A DNA stretch of 64,000 nt from Gigaspora margarita (GCA_009809945.1 WTPW01000153.1:269203-333202); one strand, 5' to 3'. Counted from the first letter of the stretch, positions 22,858 to 34,350 are shown. Made by a program: numbers and translations. The notes: generated from the sequence alone by a model not told the origin.

Positions 22858-23141
22858 TGTTCAGAATTCATAGACTTGTAGTCAAAGACTTTTCTACGAG
22901 TTTTGGTACTATATCTTTTGGTTTTAAAAAGAGCATATGGAAATGACCATCTTGATATTAGAATAGTATGATCACTATTAGTACTTGTGTTAGATTGATC
23001 AGTTTCAAATTTAGAAAGATATCTTAGAATAGGATTATGTGCCCAAATATAATCAATAGTGCTTTGGTATCTGCTACTTTGCCAAGTTGGTAAGGATAAT
23101 TGTGTATGTTCTGCAAGATTATACATGTTATTCATTTGCAA
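22833..23141 (-). pseudogene. LINE-A endonuclease, C-terminal part
   Basis: SRYQSTIDYIWAHNPILRYL and STNSDHTILISRW give the end of an APE-type endonuclease, including the Asp-His pair of the SDH motif and the IDYIW strand. The N-terminal half of the same domain lies at 25337-26653. The domain is split by the 2.2-kb insertion. Confidence 0.8.
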
Positions 23142-23159
23142 ATTTTATATATAGATATT

Positions 23160-23335
23160 AATCGATATATAACACTTAATCGTTTTATATCGATTATAAA
23201 ATATCGTTATATATCGATTAATTGGATAAAAATCGATATATATCTAAATCGATATATATCATTTTTTATATTAAATCGTTATATATCTATAAATTGATTA
23301 TAATCAGAATTATTTGAAATGATATATAACGATTA
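23160..23335. repeat. Array of AATCGATATATATC-type palindromic words
   Basis: At least nine ATCGAT-containing or ATCGTTATATATC words occur in about 175 bp, spaced roughly 15-25 bp apart. It lies just inside the left edge of the insertion in LINE-A. Confidence 0.7.
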
Positions 23336-23404
23336 ACAGATCTTTAACAATTACATAATGTTTTGACCATCACCGGGTAAAAAAAAAAAAAAAAAGTAAA
23401 ATTC

Positions 23405-23697
23405 NNNNNNNNNNNNNNNNNNNNNNNNNNNNNNNNNNNNNNNNNNNNNNNNNNNNNNNNNNNNNNNNNNNNNNNNNNNNNNNNNNNNNNNNNNNNNNNN
23501 NNNNNNNNNNNNNNNNNNNNNNNNNNNNNNNNNNNNNNNNNNNNNNNNNNNNNNNNNNNNNNNNNNNNNNNNNNNNNNNNNNNNNNNNNNNNNNNNNNNN
23601 NNNNNNNNNNNNNNNNNNNNNNNNNNNNNNNNNNNNNNNNNNNNNNNNNNNNNNNNNNNNNNNNNNNNNNNNNNNNNNNNNNNNNNNNNNNNNNNNN
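23405..23697. other. Assembly gap (293 N)
   Basis: Unbroken run of unresolved bases between ...AAATTC and TCTTTTTT. Nothing can be inferred about its content. Confidence 1.
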
Positions 23698-24463
23698 TCT
23701 TTTTTTTTTTTAATATTTCGAATATATTCAAAATATTTTAGAACTGGGCTGGATCTGTAGATCTGTATCCTAAATCATACCAAGGACGCATTTAATTAAT
23801 ATTTTTAAAATGTTTCGATTTGTTTCAAAATGTTTTGATGATAGTAGTACAAGATTAGATTAGATCTTTGTTTATTTTTTTGTTTATAATTTAGATCTTC
23901 TATCACTTTTGCATTGTTTTTTTCATTTTCACTTTGTTTTTTTTGTTACGTTTCATTTTGTTTAGTATCATTTTTTTTCTTTTATTTATTATTATTTTTT
24001 ATTTTTTTTTATTTTATTTCTACAAAAAAACACTTTTTGGCATGAAATATAGAGACTTTCTGACACTTTGCGCAAGGCAATGCATTGGTGTTGTCCTAGT
24101 TGGTGTCATCGCTGGTGTTGTAGTTGATGTTGTCTTGGTGTCATCATTGGAATTGTCACTAGCTTGTGTTATTGGTGTTCTTGTGGAATAGCTTTATGTG
24201 CCTCTTGGTATTCTTGTAGATGGTATTGCATAGATTTTTAGTGTTCTTGTAGGTGGTCCATTTGTTTTTTTTCTCTTGTGTTTGTATAGATTGGTCTTGC
24301 TCATTTCTCTTGCATTTATATAGGGTGGTCTTGCTCATTCTCTTGCATTCATACGGGTCATATGGGTAATTTTTTTTGTTTCTCTTGTGTTTGTACAGGT
24401 AGTATAATACTAACACTTCCGAGAATAGTTTTTTTATTTTTTTTACTTACTATTTTTTAGAAA

Positions 24464-24526
24464 GTAGCGAATATAAGTGAATATAAGCAAATAGAAGCGA
24501 ATATGAGCGAATAGAAGCAAATATAA
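24464..24526 (+). repeat. ~10-bp minisatellite AGCGAATATA
   Basis: GTAGCGAATATAAGTGAATA and similar AAGCRAATAKA words are repeated about six times. Related single words GCGAAAACC and GCGAATATAAG recur at 24630, 24890 and 25125. Confidence 0.65.
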
Positions 24527-25336
24527 TGGAGATTTGGGTTTTATTTTTATTTTTATTCAGTTTGCTTATATTCTGCTATTTTCTTTTTACTTATTTCTTT
24601 AATTGTTATTTTTTTATTATTCCAGTACATTGCGAAAACCTTCAACGATTTCTAAATTATAAGAAATGAACTCTTACTTTAGAAAAATAGAGATTTGGAG
24701 CTTTGTTTTTTTTTATTTAGTTTGCTTACATTTTTGTTTTGTTTGTTTTTCTTTTTTTTTACTTATTTTTTTAATTTTATTTTATTTATTCCTGACTTTT
24801 TTCAAAACTTTGCAAGAAAATGATCTGACTTTTCTAGTACTTGCAAGAACAACAACTCTAACTTCTCTGACACTTTGCAAGAAGTAGTGAATATAAGCGA
24901 TGAAGTGCGAAAGTAGTTAAAAATTATTACTATTTTTTCAGTTTTGTTTTTTTTGATATTTTTTTCAGGGTTTTTTTTTGGTTTTTCATTTTTTTTATAA
25001 TAATATATAATAAAAATATGTAATATAATATAATATATAATAAAATATATTTAATTTAAAATATAATGTATAATAATAATAATAAATAAAAAAATATAAA
25101 ATTTTATATTAAAATGCGAAACCTTGTGAAAATATGCGAAAACCTATAAAACGTTTAAAAATAAGTATAAAGTATAATAGTATTGATTAGAATTATTATT
25201 CGTGATTTTTAATCTGATTACTATTGATTATTACCAATTATTATTGATTACTAGCTTAATCGATAGTCCTTGTTATGGGGAATTTTAATCGATTACTAAC
25301 CAATAACCGATAAACATCGATAGTAATTCCCTTACA

Positions 25337-26653
25337 AATTTTGGTGATGTTAAACTGAAGGAATTGGGGTAATTTGTATTTAATTGCTGATAATATATTA
25401 TTTTGAGATGCATTAAAGTCTCCCATAGTAATTGGTTGGATATTATTGTTAAGAGATTGGTTTATCCATTGAATAATATTATTTTGTATATTCAGACTAA
25501 GTTGTAAATTATCTGAAGGTAAGTAAACTAATATAATTCTAAATTTAAAGTCATGTTTAAAGAAAAGGTCAATAGCAACTGCATATCTAGAATAGGCAAG
25601 GATATTATGAATATGTGGTTTAAGTATGTTAGAAATTATAATTGCAGTGCCTACTTTGGAGCTATCAGTACTTGCCCAAAAGTATGAGAATTGTGAAGAT
25701 TTAATAAAGTAGGTAGAGGAGTTATTAGAGGATATTTTAGTTTCAGTAATGCAACTAATCTGAATATCATGTGAGAGACAATAATGTTCCCACATTAGCC
25801 TTTTGAGGTTGTTGTTATATCCTTGAACATTATGTGTGCATATTGATAGATTGAGAAGAGAAATCTGATCTTGAACTTGCTCTAAGTTAGAATTACTACT
25901 TGTAGATATNGCTCTTGGTATTGGATAACTTGATTTGAGTAGAACATTATTAAAAAGACTAAAATCCTCAAAGGGTACAAAGAAGTGATTAGGTAGAAGA
26001 TGTTCATGGAGTAAATAAATATGTGCTTCTGGAAAATAATAGTCGATTCTGCTGTATTTAATAGAGATTCTAATATACTGTTNTGAATAGAACATTGGAT
26101 ATTCATCTTGTAAATAGGTTAAAAAGGAGCCAACAGTTTGTGGTAAGAGTAAAGATTGTAATCTGTAATAGTATAAGAATTTGTTGTAGCATATTGATGG
26201 CTCATAAATCTCTGATGAATTTGGATAGAAATCGGTGTTTGTTTCTTCTATAGTATTAGTATGTATAGTTGATATATTGAGGTTGTTGTTAGATTCATCA
26301 GGTAATAGTTCATATTCATTGTATGTCTCTTGTTCTACAGTGTAAATAGAGCTATTTTGTTGTATAGGTAATGATAGATGAGTATAATATTGGAGTGGTA
26401 CTTTAGTGTGACATAATGATATGGTATCTGAAGTACTAGGATTAATTTCTGTAGAGGCGCTCGCTGTTTCAAGCTCAGTTTTCACAACTGCGCAGGATAC
26501 CATAGCCTGTCCTGTACATTGAATCTGGCTGTCATAAACCTGGTCCTCCGCATAAATAGACTTAACCACCCGTCCACTTACCTCATTCTCTTTTAAGAAT
26601 GGCTCACTAAAAGTGAAGGACATCATTATCTCAGAAGTGGTGGCTGCATTCAT
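25337..26653 (-). pseudogene. LINE-A endonuclease N-terminal part and ORF2 start
   Basis: The frame opens at an ATG at 26653 and carries a long unclassified N-terminal segment. The APE endonuclease starts about residue 275: LSICTHNVQGYNNNLKRLMW (N in NVQG), QISCITETKIS (metal-binding Glu), and PITMGDFNAS (GDFN). The reading then runs into the insertion and ends at a stop at 25256. The first 70 codons (about 26445-26650) are clearly more GC-rich than the rest of the element. In LINEs this endonuclease nicks target DNA to start target-primed reverse transcription. Two unresolved bases lie in the frame. Confidence 0.75.
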
Positions 26654-26654
26654 A

Positions 26655-29205
26655 TGATCTACAGAAAAGCTTATTGAAAAGGATTATATGATGATGTTGC
26701 AATATGAGATTCTTGTTGTAAATTAGAGGTTGAGTTTGGATTGTCTTCTATATTATTCAGGTCAGACATAATAATATCATTATCTACAGATGAGTTTGAG
26801 GGTTGAATTGGTGGAGGGTTGGTTTGATAATTGTTAAAATCAGTTGTTGTTTCAGTATTTGGTTGTACTAGAGGTTTGCTTTTGGAATCAGGTTTAGTAC
26901 TTGTAGTAGGATGATAAAAAATTGATTTGATACTTGGTTTTTTGAATTGAACATTGAATTTAGTAAATAGAATTTTTTGGGCTTCTGAATAAAATTTTTT
27001 GTTATATGCATCTTGAATAGATGCAATAGATAGTTTGTCTTCTTTNAGAATATNGAAGTAAGTTATTACTCTAGCTAAAAAGTCAGTATCAATTGGCTTA
27101 GCAGTAATTTTTTCAATTGCACTATGAGGACTAAGGTTATCAATTTGGTCATTAATAGCTGCAGCCTTGTTGTATGTATTAAAGAAATTATAAAAGTAAA
27201 AACTAAGTCATGCTTGGTTGGATTCTTTTTCATTGAGATTATTGAGTTCAAGAAATTGGTTTTCAGTTTTAGTAGCCATTTGTCGAAGTAAAGAGATTGG
27301 TGTTCATTTTTGAAATGTAGTAGCATGTTGTGCTTCTTTATCAAAAACTGAAAATCGAGAGTAGGATAGGACCCTGAAATATATATAGATAGGTCAAATT
27401 AATTATAGGGTTACTAAAAAAGGAAAGATCTGCAGAAAAAACTTCAAAAATAAGCAAAAAATTACTATAAATAGAAAAGATCTGTATAAAAAACCTCAAA
27501 AATAAGCAAACTCATACCTGACCTATCTATGTATATTTCGGGGTCCTAGTGGGATGGTGGTATTTAGGTTTAGAAGGTGAATTTTGAGGAGCTGGAAAAT
27601 GATCAAAGGATTCTATAAAGAAAGCTGTATATAAATTTTGAACATTATGCTCAACATATGAAGGCAATGTAGAGCAATTTTTTAAATTGCAAGTATGGAT
27701 ATGGTAAAGTGCTGCTTGAAAGCATAGTTGAATCCTTTCACGTAAAGATTCAATTNATGTAATTTTAAATTCTGATGGGAGAAGTGCTTTGCATGTATCA
27801 CTAAGTTTGAGTGCAATTTGGTGTTTAATATAGTTATATGTTTTCTTTTGGTCAATTTGTGTAAATTGCCGTTTATAGGTTTCAAAAAACTTTTCAAACC
27901 ATGTATTTAAGTTTGTTAAATATGGTTTAAGAGAAGGAATTTTAAAAGTTTGTAAAAATTGTTTTTTGGGAACATTNAGNGTNATATTGATATTGAATTT
28001 AGTATCATTTTGAATTTTAAAGTGGGGTTGATTGATACTATCTTCACTAATATAATAGTGAAGTCTAAGATAAATAGGACGTATGTTTAAGTCTTCACAG
28101 AATTTGTTGGCATTGATTGTTTGGTATTTATCATGTAAAATTAAATGTAAATGAGCAAGATTCAATGCTACTTGGTTTCGGTTACGTATAGAGTAGGGAG
28201 GTATAGAATTGTAGAAGGAAAGTATTTTTGGATAATTAAGTTGAGTAAATAAAGAAGTAGTAAACTCTTAAGTAAATCAACAAATGTAGAATGAATAAAG
28301 TCAAATGGAATTGTAATTGATTTGTCAATAGAAGGATTGGCTTCATATATAAGATCAGTGAGAAATTTGGGTCTTTTATCAGCCATGGCTTTGATTAAAT
28401 ATTTGTAGTTAAATTTAGATTCACGTGTTTTGCTAGTAGCAGGTCTAGTAATTTTTCCTGAATAAACATCAATTAGATGTGGTTTAACAAAATCCAGAAT
28501 TTGGTATGCTAAAGTATTGCTAAGTTTGATATTTTGTTCCATTTTTGGTGTTACTGGATATTCTTGGAACCAGTCAAATCATTTGAAGTATCTCTGAATT
28601 GTTTTGGCTTTTGTGTTTCTTCTTTGGTCTGGTTAGAGTTTTTAATCTTTTGAAGAAAAGAGCAGTATAAGGCTTTTTTGTCTACAGAGGACATTTGTTG
28701 GAGTTTAAGAATAACAATTAGAGATTTTTGTTCAAGTGTAAGTGGAGTTGTAGGAAGAAGTGGTTTGAGTTTGATATCATTAATTTGTGGAGCACAAGCT
28801 CTATGGAGTATACAAATATTTTTAAAAAAACAAGCTACAGCATAGTCTGGAGCATGACTACTTTGTTCTGTAGCTATACATGGAATATTTTTGATTTTAC
28901 AAATATAGCGTTTGAATTAAAGGTTGGCCAATTGTAGTTGGGTGATTTATTCTGTAAAATTGAGAAGTAAAGCTAGTATGGTATTTTTTGCAATAGGATG
29001 TACCAATAGTAGGTTGCTTTGGTACTTGAAAATAGTGTTTAGTGCCTTGAATTTCACATGATTCTGGATTAAAGTTAGGTGGAAGAACTTTTAATAAGCT
29101 TGGTTTGTTTTGATTCATTCCAATACTATAGCTGTCTCTATATTTGGAATAGTAGTAGTCCATATTATAGCTATCAGGTTCTTTAGAAGAAGTTAAAGTT
29201 GGCAT
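26655..29205 (-). pseudogene. LINE-A ORF1-like region
   Basis: Coding text begins at an ATG at 29205 (MPTLTSSKEPDSYNMDYYY) and continues through at least five frame segments. These include NIPCIATEQSSHAPDYAV, MEQNIKLSNTLAYQILDFVK, NANKFCEDLNIRPIYLRLHY, WFEKFFETYKRQFTQIDQKK and KEAQHATTFQK, to a stop near 26680. No RRM, CCHC or coiled-coil signature is obvious to me. Its position upstream of ORF2 suggests ORF1, whose product usually packages the RNA. It is interrupted by the MITE at 27368-27547 and by frameshifts. Five or more unresolved bases lie here. Confidence 0.6.
27368..27547. mobile_element. AGGACCC MITE, copy 1 (in LINE-A)
   Basis: It starts AGGACCCTGAAATATATATA and its other end, read inward, is AGGACCCCGAAATATACATA. 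The inverted repeats extend to GATAGGTCA, about 29 bp. The flanks are AGTAGGAT (27360-27367) and AGTGGGAT (27548-27555), 7 of 8. The interior has two direct ~50-bp halves, each with TTGCTTATTTTTGA and GCAGATCTTTTC (read on the minus strand). Further copies are at 52953-53131 and 60813-60993. Confidence 0.9.
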
Positions 29206-29337
29206 TGTGTTAATATAATTTGGGTTAATAAAGGATATAGTTTGTGTTTAGTAATATGTTAATAAAAAAGATATTAAAGAGGGCTTCACAAAGAGGTATA
29301 TTTTTTTTGTGTAATGTAGTACTGCCAAGGACAGTAT

Positions 29338-29412
29338 ATGTTATACAAGTCACATGTTACAGGTCACATGTTGCAAGTTACGTGTTATACAAGTCATGTG
29401 TTACACAAGTTT
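29338..29412 (+). repeat. ACAAGTCACATGTTAC-type tandem words upstream of LINE-A ORF1
   Basis: Four to five variants of ACAAGTCACATGTTACA occur in 75 bp. It may be part of the LINE-A 5' UTR, where tandem repeats are common, but the element's 5' boundary is not defined. Confidence 0.5.
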
Positions 29413-30017
29413 GACAACTTAGGTAACATTACTATGTATAAATTACAATAGTTACAAAAAAAGGAAAATTATTAATTTGTGTAAATTAAATAATAATTTG
29501 TGTAATTAGTAAAGAACCACTAATTTGGGGCTATTTAAAAATGTGGGTAGCACGATTTAAAAGGTGTTTATGTTACACAAAAAACGCCTATAGGATTTTT
29601 GTAAAAAAAAGAAAAAGGAAAAAATAAAAATAAAAATAAAATATAAAAAAAAAATTGGTAATATTTGAGTATATTTCTGTCAGTTTTAGAGCTACAAGTA
29701 TAAAATACAGCTTGTTATGATTGGAAAAGTAAGCTTTTCAACTTTGTTTAAGCTTGCAAAGTAGATTAAGAAGACTGTTTTGTATATATTTTAAAAAGAG
29801 TCAATTTTAGGCCAAAAGGCCTTTACTTAATAAGTTTAAAGGTTTTTGCAATAATATTTTAATATTATATGTATTTTTGAGAGTAGAACAAGTTTATTTA
29901 GGAACAAAAACCAGGTTGGTTTAATAAAATTTAAAGTTATAAGATATTTTTAAATAATTAAATTAAGAAAATTTGCAAACAAGTGATCGATAGGGAGAGT
30001 GCATTTAGATCTTTAAC

Positions 30018-30470
30018 TATTAGCTTTATGTAATTGATCTCTTAACATCTCAATTATATTTTTTTGGCTTTTTATATACTGTTGCATTTGTGCAATTTGA
30101 TTATTGAGAATTATTATCTCTTGTAATTTTTGTTGATGTCTACTTGTACAGATTCTAAAAACCTTTTTGTTTGATTGAGTTCAACTATTAGTTCAATGTC
30201 AATATTTAAATTATTTTCTTCGAGTTCTTTTATTTTCTTGAACAGAACCTAGAATATGCTGATAAAACTAATTAATATTAATTACTTAATTGTAATGTAT
30301 TTGGCAAATTGAATAGTCTGCTAAAGAAAAATAATATTCAGCAAGTTCAGGAATATAATTATAATATTTTAAAAGGTTCTTAGCTACATTCTCACTATTA
30401 GCATATTGCTATGTTTGTAATTCACAAGGTTTAAATGATATGCTTTATAACACTCAATAAGATTAACAAA
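30018..30470 (-). pseudogene. Decayed gene with C-terminal coiled coil
   Basis: Minus-strand text reads ANSENVAKNLLKYYNYIPEL then AEYYFSLADYSICQIHYN. A possible short intron follows (ending TATTCTAG), then KKIKELEENNLNIDIELIVE, LNQTKRFLESV, and after a shift QQKLQEIIILNNQIAQMQQY then IIEMLRDQLHKANS and a stop at about 30018. The last part has heptad spacing typical of a coiled coil. One stop and one or more frameshifts are needed. The family is not recognised. Confidence 0.5.
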
Positions 30471-30479
30471 AATGCACTT

Positions 30480-32890
30480 GAGAGTATATAATTAGGTCTT
30501 TGGTAAGTAGGTACTATAAAAAAAATTCAAATGTTTTAATTTGTGAAATTCTGTTCTTTTTTATATATATTAACTACATGTGAATGCATAATTTGAGGTC
30601 TTATTTACTTTGTTTAATAGTGAAACTTGACTAATTAACTTTGATTATTGAGACTAGAGGTCAAATATTATATATTTGAAGACTTTTTAGTATTTATTGA
30701 TAATTTGTGATAAATGAGAACTTAATGCTAGAAGAATTTTTATATTAAAACATAGTAAAAAATAATAAATCAGAATCATGATTCCTATAGTATTATAATA
30801 ATTTTATCCTTAAATTACTTATAACTTTTTATCTTTTTAACTTATTTTACCAATCTTATATCATTAGCATCACAAAAACTAGTTCTACAACTTTAATTAG
30901 AAGCTCACAGGATATTAGCTTAATAAAAAATTAACTTCACTTAGTCAGGAATGCTAATTTTGATATTTTATATGTATTACTATAGATTTTATTAACACAA
31001 ATTCTCATTTATTCATGGATCATCAATTACTATAAAAATTCTACATTGAAACAGTAAAAAAAAGTATGCATACACCAATCAAATTGAAAGAATTTTGCTA
31101 GATTTTTCTAGAGCTATGATTTCTAATTTAGGATATCCTCTAACTGTATTTATTATTATTTATTTATTTCGAGCCTTCTTAATTATTACTTCTAACCAGT
31201 CTATTGGCTTCAATCAATAGATAATTTAGACTAAATACATTGGTTCAGGCAGGTATCTCTTTCTTTGCCTACAGTGCTGGTCCATTAGTACCTTTGCTAA
31301 TTTAAGCTTTTTTTAAATTTTGCAGGGTTTTCGGATCTCACAATCACTACCAAAATGACAACAAAAAGTTTGTCTTTTGGGCCAACACAAAACCAACCAA
31401 ACCAAGACAAAAAATTCTAAATAACCATATTTTAGAAGGTGTGTTGGATTTAGTAAGTAGATAAGTCAAGACTTTGATTATTGATACAACAACCATAGCA
31501 ATTTCAGTACATTTAGAAATAGCTAAGCAAACAATTGTACTACTATGCCACTTAGTAGTAGATCAAAGTAATCTATGTTATGTATAAGGAACATATAGAA
31601 TTTATTAAGGTTGAAATAGTTATTATTACCCAAAGATTGATTGTGAAGCCTTTATTTATAATAAAAGACACTATACTATAATTAAATAGCATAAATCTAA
31701 TAAATAGCATAAATTTAATTTATCTGATACAACTATCATCTGAGGTTCACAATACATATCTATAATCTCTATCACATGCATTCAACAATCTTTATTGCAT
31801 ACAATTATATGCTATTACCTTTTTATATAAGCCTTAATTTCATATACAAGAGTTTGTGAACAACTTGAAATTACAAATTTACTTCTTGTATAGCAACCAC
31901 TGTATCAAATTTAATAAATATTTTTTATTTAAAGTTTAAAACCAGTACATTTGTACAGTACTGGACAGCAAAAACCTCTACTTATTATATATATAAAATA
32001 TAAAAATACTTATAACTTAAAAACAAATTACTTTAAAAAAACTGTCTTATAATTTTGTTACTTTTAGTCTAAGCTACAATTCTGTAGAAATAGATTTTTA
32101 TTTTTTTTATAACATTAAAAAGTTATTAAAGCTTAAAGTTTATAAGTTTATATATAAAAACCAAAATTTGGCATTTATTATATAAAACAATCATTTTCAT
32201 ATATTTTAACCAATCAAAATTTTTATACAAAAATTAGCCAATTAGAAATATTATAACATTCTCAAATTTGGTGGCTTTAAAAAAATGGATGGTTTTTGCT
32301 ATCTGGTACGTAGCAAAAAAAATTTAAACCATTGTATTTGCTATTAATATTAATAATAGCATAACTATATTCTGATATTAAATTGACTAATCCAAAAAAA
32401 CTGCTTTCTGATACTTTGACCTATTACTGCTTTACATAGTTCTAAATTATTTAAACTTCTTGATTTAAAATCATCTTTTTAAAAATGTTGAAATTATATA
32501 TAGGAACCTGACTAAATCTATATTAAGGAGGGGGGTAGGTCTCTAATAAAAATAATCAGGTGATTAATGACACGGCCCTTATAGCTCCAGATATTGCTAA
32601 TATAATATTTTTTCTAACCCACCTTTATCCTTATAGGATTTGTTTTTTTAAAAAATTGTAATAAAATTGTCAAATACCTGAATCTTGATAAGTTTGTATC
32701 TTTTATGTCAAATGCACATTCTTGTTACATAACTTTTAAAGAAAGTATGATTTTTACAGGTGCTTTTTTTTATTACTAGAGAGTATATTAGTCTATAGAA
32801 AAAAAATGCAAAGTAATAGTAGATTTGTATTACCAGAGTTCACTTTTATCACATATTTTTGTATAATTCAGTTTAAGTCTAATTAAGAAA
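30480..32890. other. Intergenic AT-rich DNA; one dispersed CTACAACTTT repeat
   Basis: No coherent gene was seen. At 30865-30925 the words AGCATCACAAAAACTAGTTC and TACAACTTTAATTAG resemble stretches at 12920-12960 and 48185-48235, so this is a dispersed short repeat. Short TTAT microsatellites occur near 31150. Confidence 0.45.
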
Positions 32891-32898
32891 GGTTACAC

Positions 32899-32924
32899 AA
32901 ATTTGTATCACGTGATACAAATTT
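32899..32924. repeat. Perfect 26-bp palindrome centred on CACGTG
   Basis: AAATTTGTATCAC is followed directly by its exact reverse complement. CACGTG is the core E-box bound by bHLH factors in other fungi, but a palindrome of this length could also be only a hairpin. Confidence 0.7.
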
Positions 32925-33071
32925 CAAGTTTTGTAAACCCCTGTAAACCACAACACTAGTGTGATTATTGTCAACGCATAGTGCTAGGTTTTGCCATGAT
33001 GACGTCATTTGTCATCGCAAAATAATTTCGTCAGGCATAATATGGTTATTATGCAGTTACTGTGCATTAAG

Positions 33072-33365
33072 TTTTTTTTTTTTATCTTTTTTTCACTTTT
33101 TTTTCTTTTTTTCCTTCCATCCTGAAGGTACTTAGACACCTTAGGATCTGTCACATCTTTCAGGCCAGAGTTAATTTTAGGTGGAGATCAACGATTTACT
33201 AACCCTTAGGTAACAATTACGCGGGGACGTCGAATGACGATCTTTAAATGTTCCGTCCTTGCATGTACACACTTCATTGCTGCGTACATCACCTGTGGTG
33301 TTCCCTAGCCCTTCCATGCCACGTGGTGGTAAGTCTATCACTTAGTGCTATTCCGGGTCCCTAAC
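33072..33365 (-). mobile_element. SINE-like retroelement, minus strand, poly(A) tail, 8-bp duplication
   Basis: Plus-strand T-runs at 33072-33114 are the A-rich tail of a minus-strand element. It is flanked by GCATTAAG at 33064-33071 and 33366-33373. The body is GC-richer than its surroundings and holds CATTCGACGTCCCC then GCGTAATTGTTACC. This matches the 3' part of the insertion at 2744-3072, while the heads differ. A weak A-box-like TAGCACTAAGTG lies near its 5' end, with no clear B box. Confidence 0.65.
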
Positions 33366-33659
33366 GCATTAAGGAATTTTAAGTTTCGGTAACGTCATGT
33401 TATTATCACATTGCTTACTATATCTAATTATTATTTTAAAATTGGACAAAAACAACCCATGTGCGCAATTTTTGGTTTATTTATGAGAAAAAGTTAAAAT
33501 AGATCTTAATTTACATAAAATAGCGTGTACTTTAAATTATATCAATCAATGGCGATTAAGAAACAGTAAAACTACTTAAAATTTTTAATGGCGAATATAA
33601 CAACTAGTTAATTAATTAATTAATGATAATGTATTAAATTATAGCTTGCACATCAAATA

Positions 33660-34216
33660 TTATTCTTCTTTATGTTCAAACTTAAAAAAGTGCCTAAAAC
33701 TGTCGATATCAAAAATTCCTCTTCTACATGTAATGACTTGTGTTTTCTTAGGAACTATTACTTCAAATGTTTGTTTAAAATCAGAGAAAGTTTTTGTCTA
33801 AAAATTTTATTTAGAGTGAACTTAAGTTCCAAAAATTTATTATAATAAAAAAGAAAATGCAATCAATTAATCATTCTCACCACATTGAACTTATTAGCCT
33901 TAGCACCATTTCCACAATGAAATATAGCAAAGACTTCCTCTAATAAAATTTTATAAGCATAATTATCATCTAATATATGTATATATTGCAAGATAAGTTT
34001 ATTTTTTGACATACCATTAGGATCAAGAGTACCGTACCATTTACTTTCAACAAAATATTTACGTTTATTTAAATGATCTTGAGTAATAACGACTGGTAAA
34101 GGTAAAACTTCATGCACTGGTACTGGATCATGAATTTTTGGATCTTTTATTGCATAATTTGCTATAGTAACTCCCATGAAAAGAGAAGAAAGTATAAAAA
34201 CCAACATAAGTTTCAT
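33660..34216 (-). CDS. Small secreted protein, three exons (SSP-1)
   Basis: Predicted exons are 34216-34015, 33939-33881 and 33797-33660, with introns of 75 and 83 bp (GTATGT...TTAG and GTGAGA...TTTAG). Phases agree and give 132 residues. The first 19 residues (MKLMLVFILSSLFMGVTIA) form a clear signal peptide. The mature part has VLPLPVVITQDHLNKRKYFV and ESKWYG in exon 1, FHCGNGAKANKF in exon 2 and TFSDFKQTFEVIVPKKTQ then VITC in exon 3. It is paralogous to the gene at 36355 in sequence, exon number and splice phases. It has two cysteines in the mature chain, so at most one disulfide. Transcription runs away from its paralogue. The function is unknown; a secreted effector-type or cell-wall protein is possible. 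The downstream exons are my inference from homology between the two genes. Confidence 0.8.
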
Positions 34217-34339
34217 ATTTACTATGCTTATTTCACAACAAAGATTTTAGATTCAGATTTACGTAAGTAAATTTAAAACAAGTATAGAATACTAGAGTAA
34301 TTGTAATTGTTTTAATTGAAGTAAAAGAAGACATAGGGC

Positions 34340-34350
34340 ATTTATATAGC
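34340..34350 (-). promoter_or_regulatory. TATA-like element of SSP-1
   Basis: CTATATAAATG on the minus strand, about 125 bp upstream of the SSP-1 ATG. The sequence just before the ATG (CATAGTAAATATGAA) is almost the same as before SSP-2 (CATAGTAAAGATGAA), so the leader is conserved. Confidence 0.5.

Larger units (their letters stand above)
23142..25336. other. 2.2-kb insertion splitting the LINE-A endonuclease, includes assembly gap
   Basis: Both junctions show the same word (minus strand AAAATTTGTAA at the 5' side, AAAATTTGCAA at the 3' side), as if a short target duplication. The right edge (25265-25345) and left edge (23155-23335) are rich in ATCGAT and AATCGATA words that can form many small palindromes. 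Between them are the 293-base gap, a T-rich zone and GTTGTT- and TCTCTTGTGTTTG-type repeats (24060-24420). I recognise no gene in it. Alternatively the scaffold joins two LINE copies across the gap. Confidence 0.5.
17921..29420 (-). mobile_element. LINE-A: long minus-strand non-LTR retrotransposon with APE endonuclease, RT and RNase H
   Basis: Reading leftward the order is a 5' repeat zone, ORF1-like region, linker, APE-type endonuclease, reverse transcriptase, RNase H, C-terminal zinc knuckle, 3' UTR and an A-rich tail (T-rich on the plus strand at 17921-17943). That architecture fits APE-type LINEs with RNase H (I-group or similar); the clade is not resolved. Internal breaks are MITEs at 18861-19145 and 27368-27547, a 2.2-kb insertion at about 23142-25336 that includes a 293-base gap, and several frameshifts. 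Scattered unresolved bases occur mainly within this element, which suggests collapsed copies in assembly. It is not mobile as it stands. The exact 5' end is uncertain. Confidence 0.85.

Noticed and set aside
22100..23300. Plus-strand open frames inside LINE-A
   Set aside because: They are antisense to the reverse transcriptase and endonuclease frames.
23351..23731. 126-codon open frame across the assembly gap
   Set aside because: It consists almost entirely of unresolved bases; the short real ends have no coding character.
24159..24416. 85-codon minus-strand frame rich in Lys, Asn and Thr
   Set aside because: It arises from TCTCTTGTGTTTG-type tandem repeats in the LINE-A insertion.
31440..31640. 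Possible coding stretch on the plus strand
   Set aside because: Some protein-like text appears (TTTIAISVHLEIAKQTI), but stops are frequent and no domain or splice pattern is visible.
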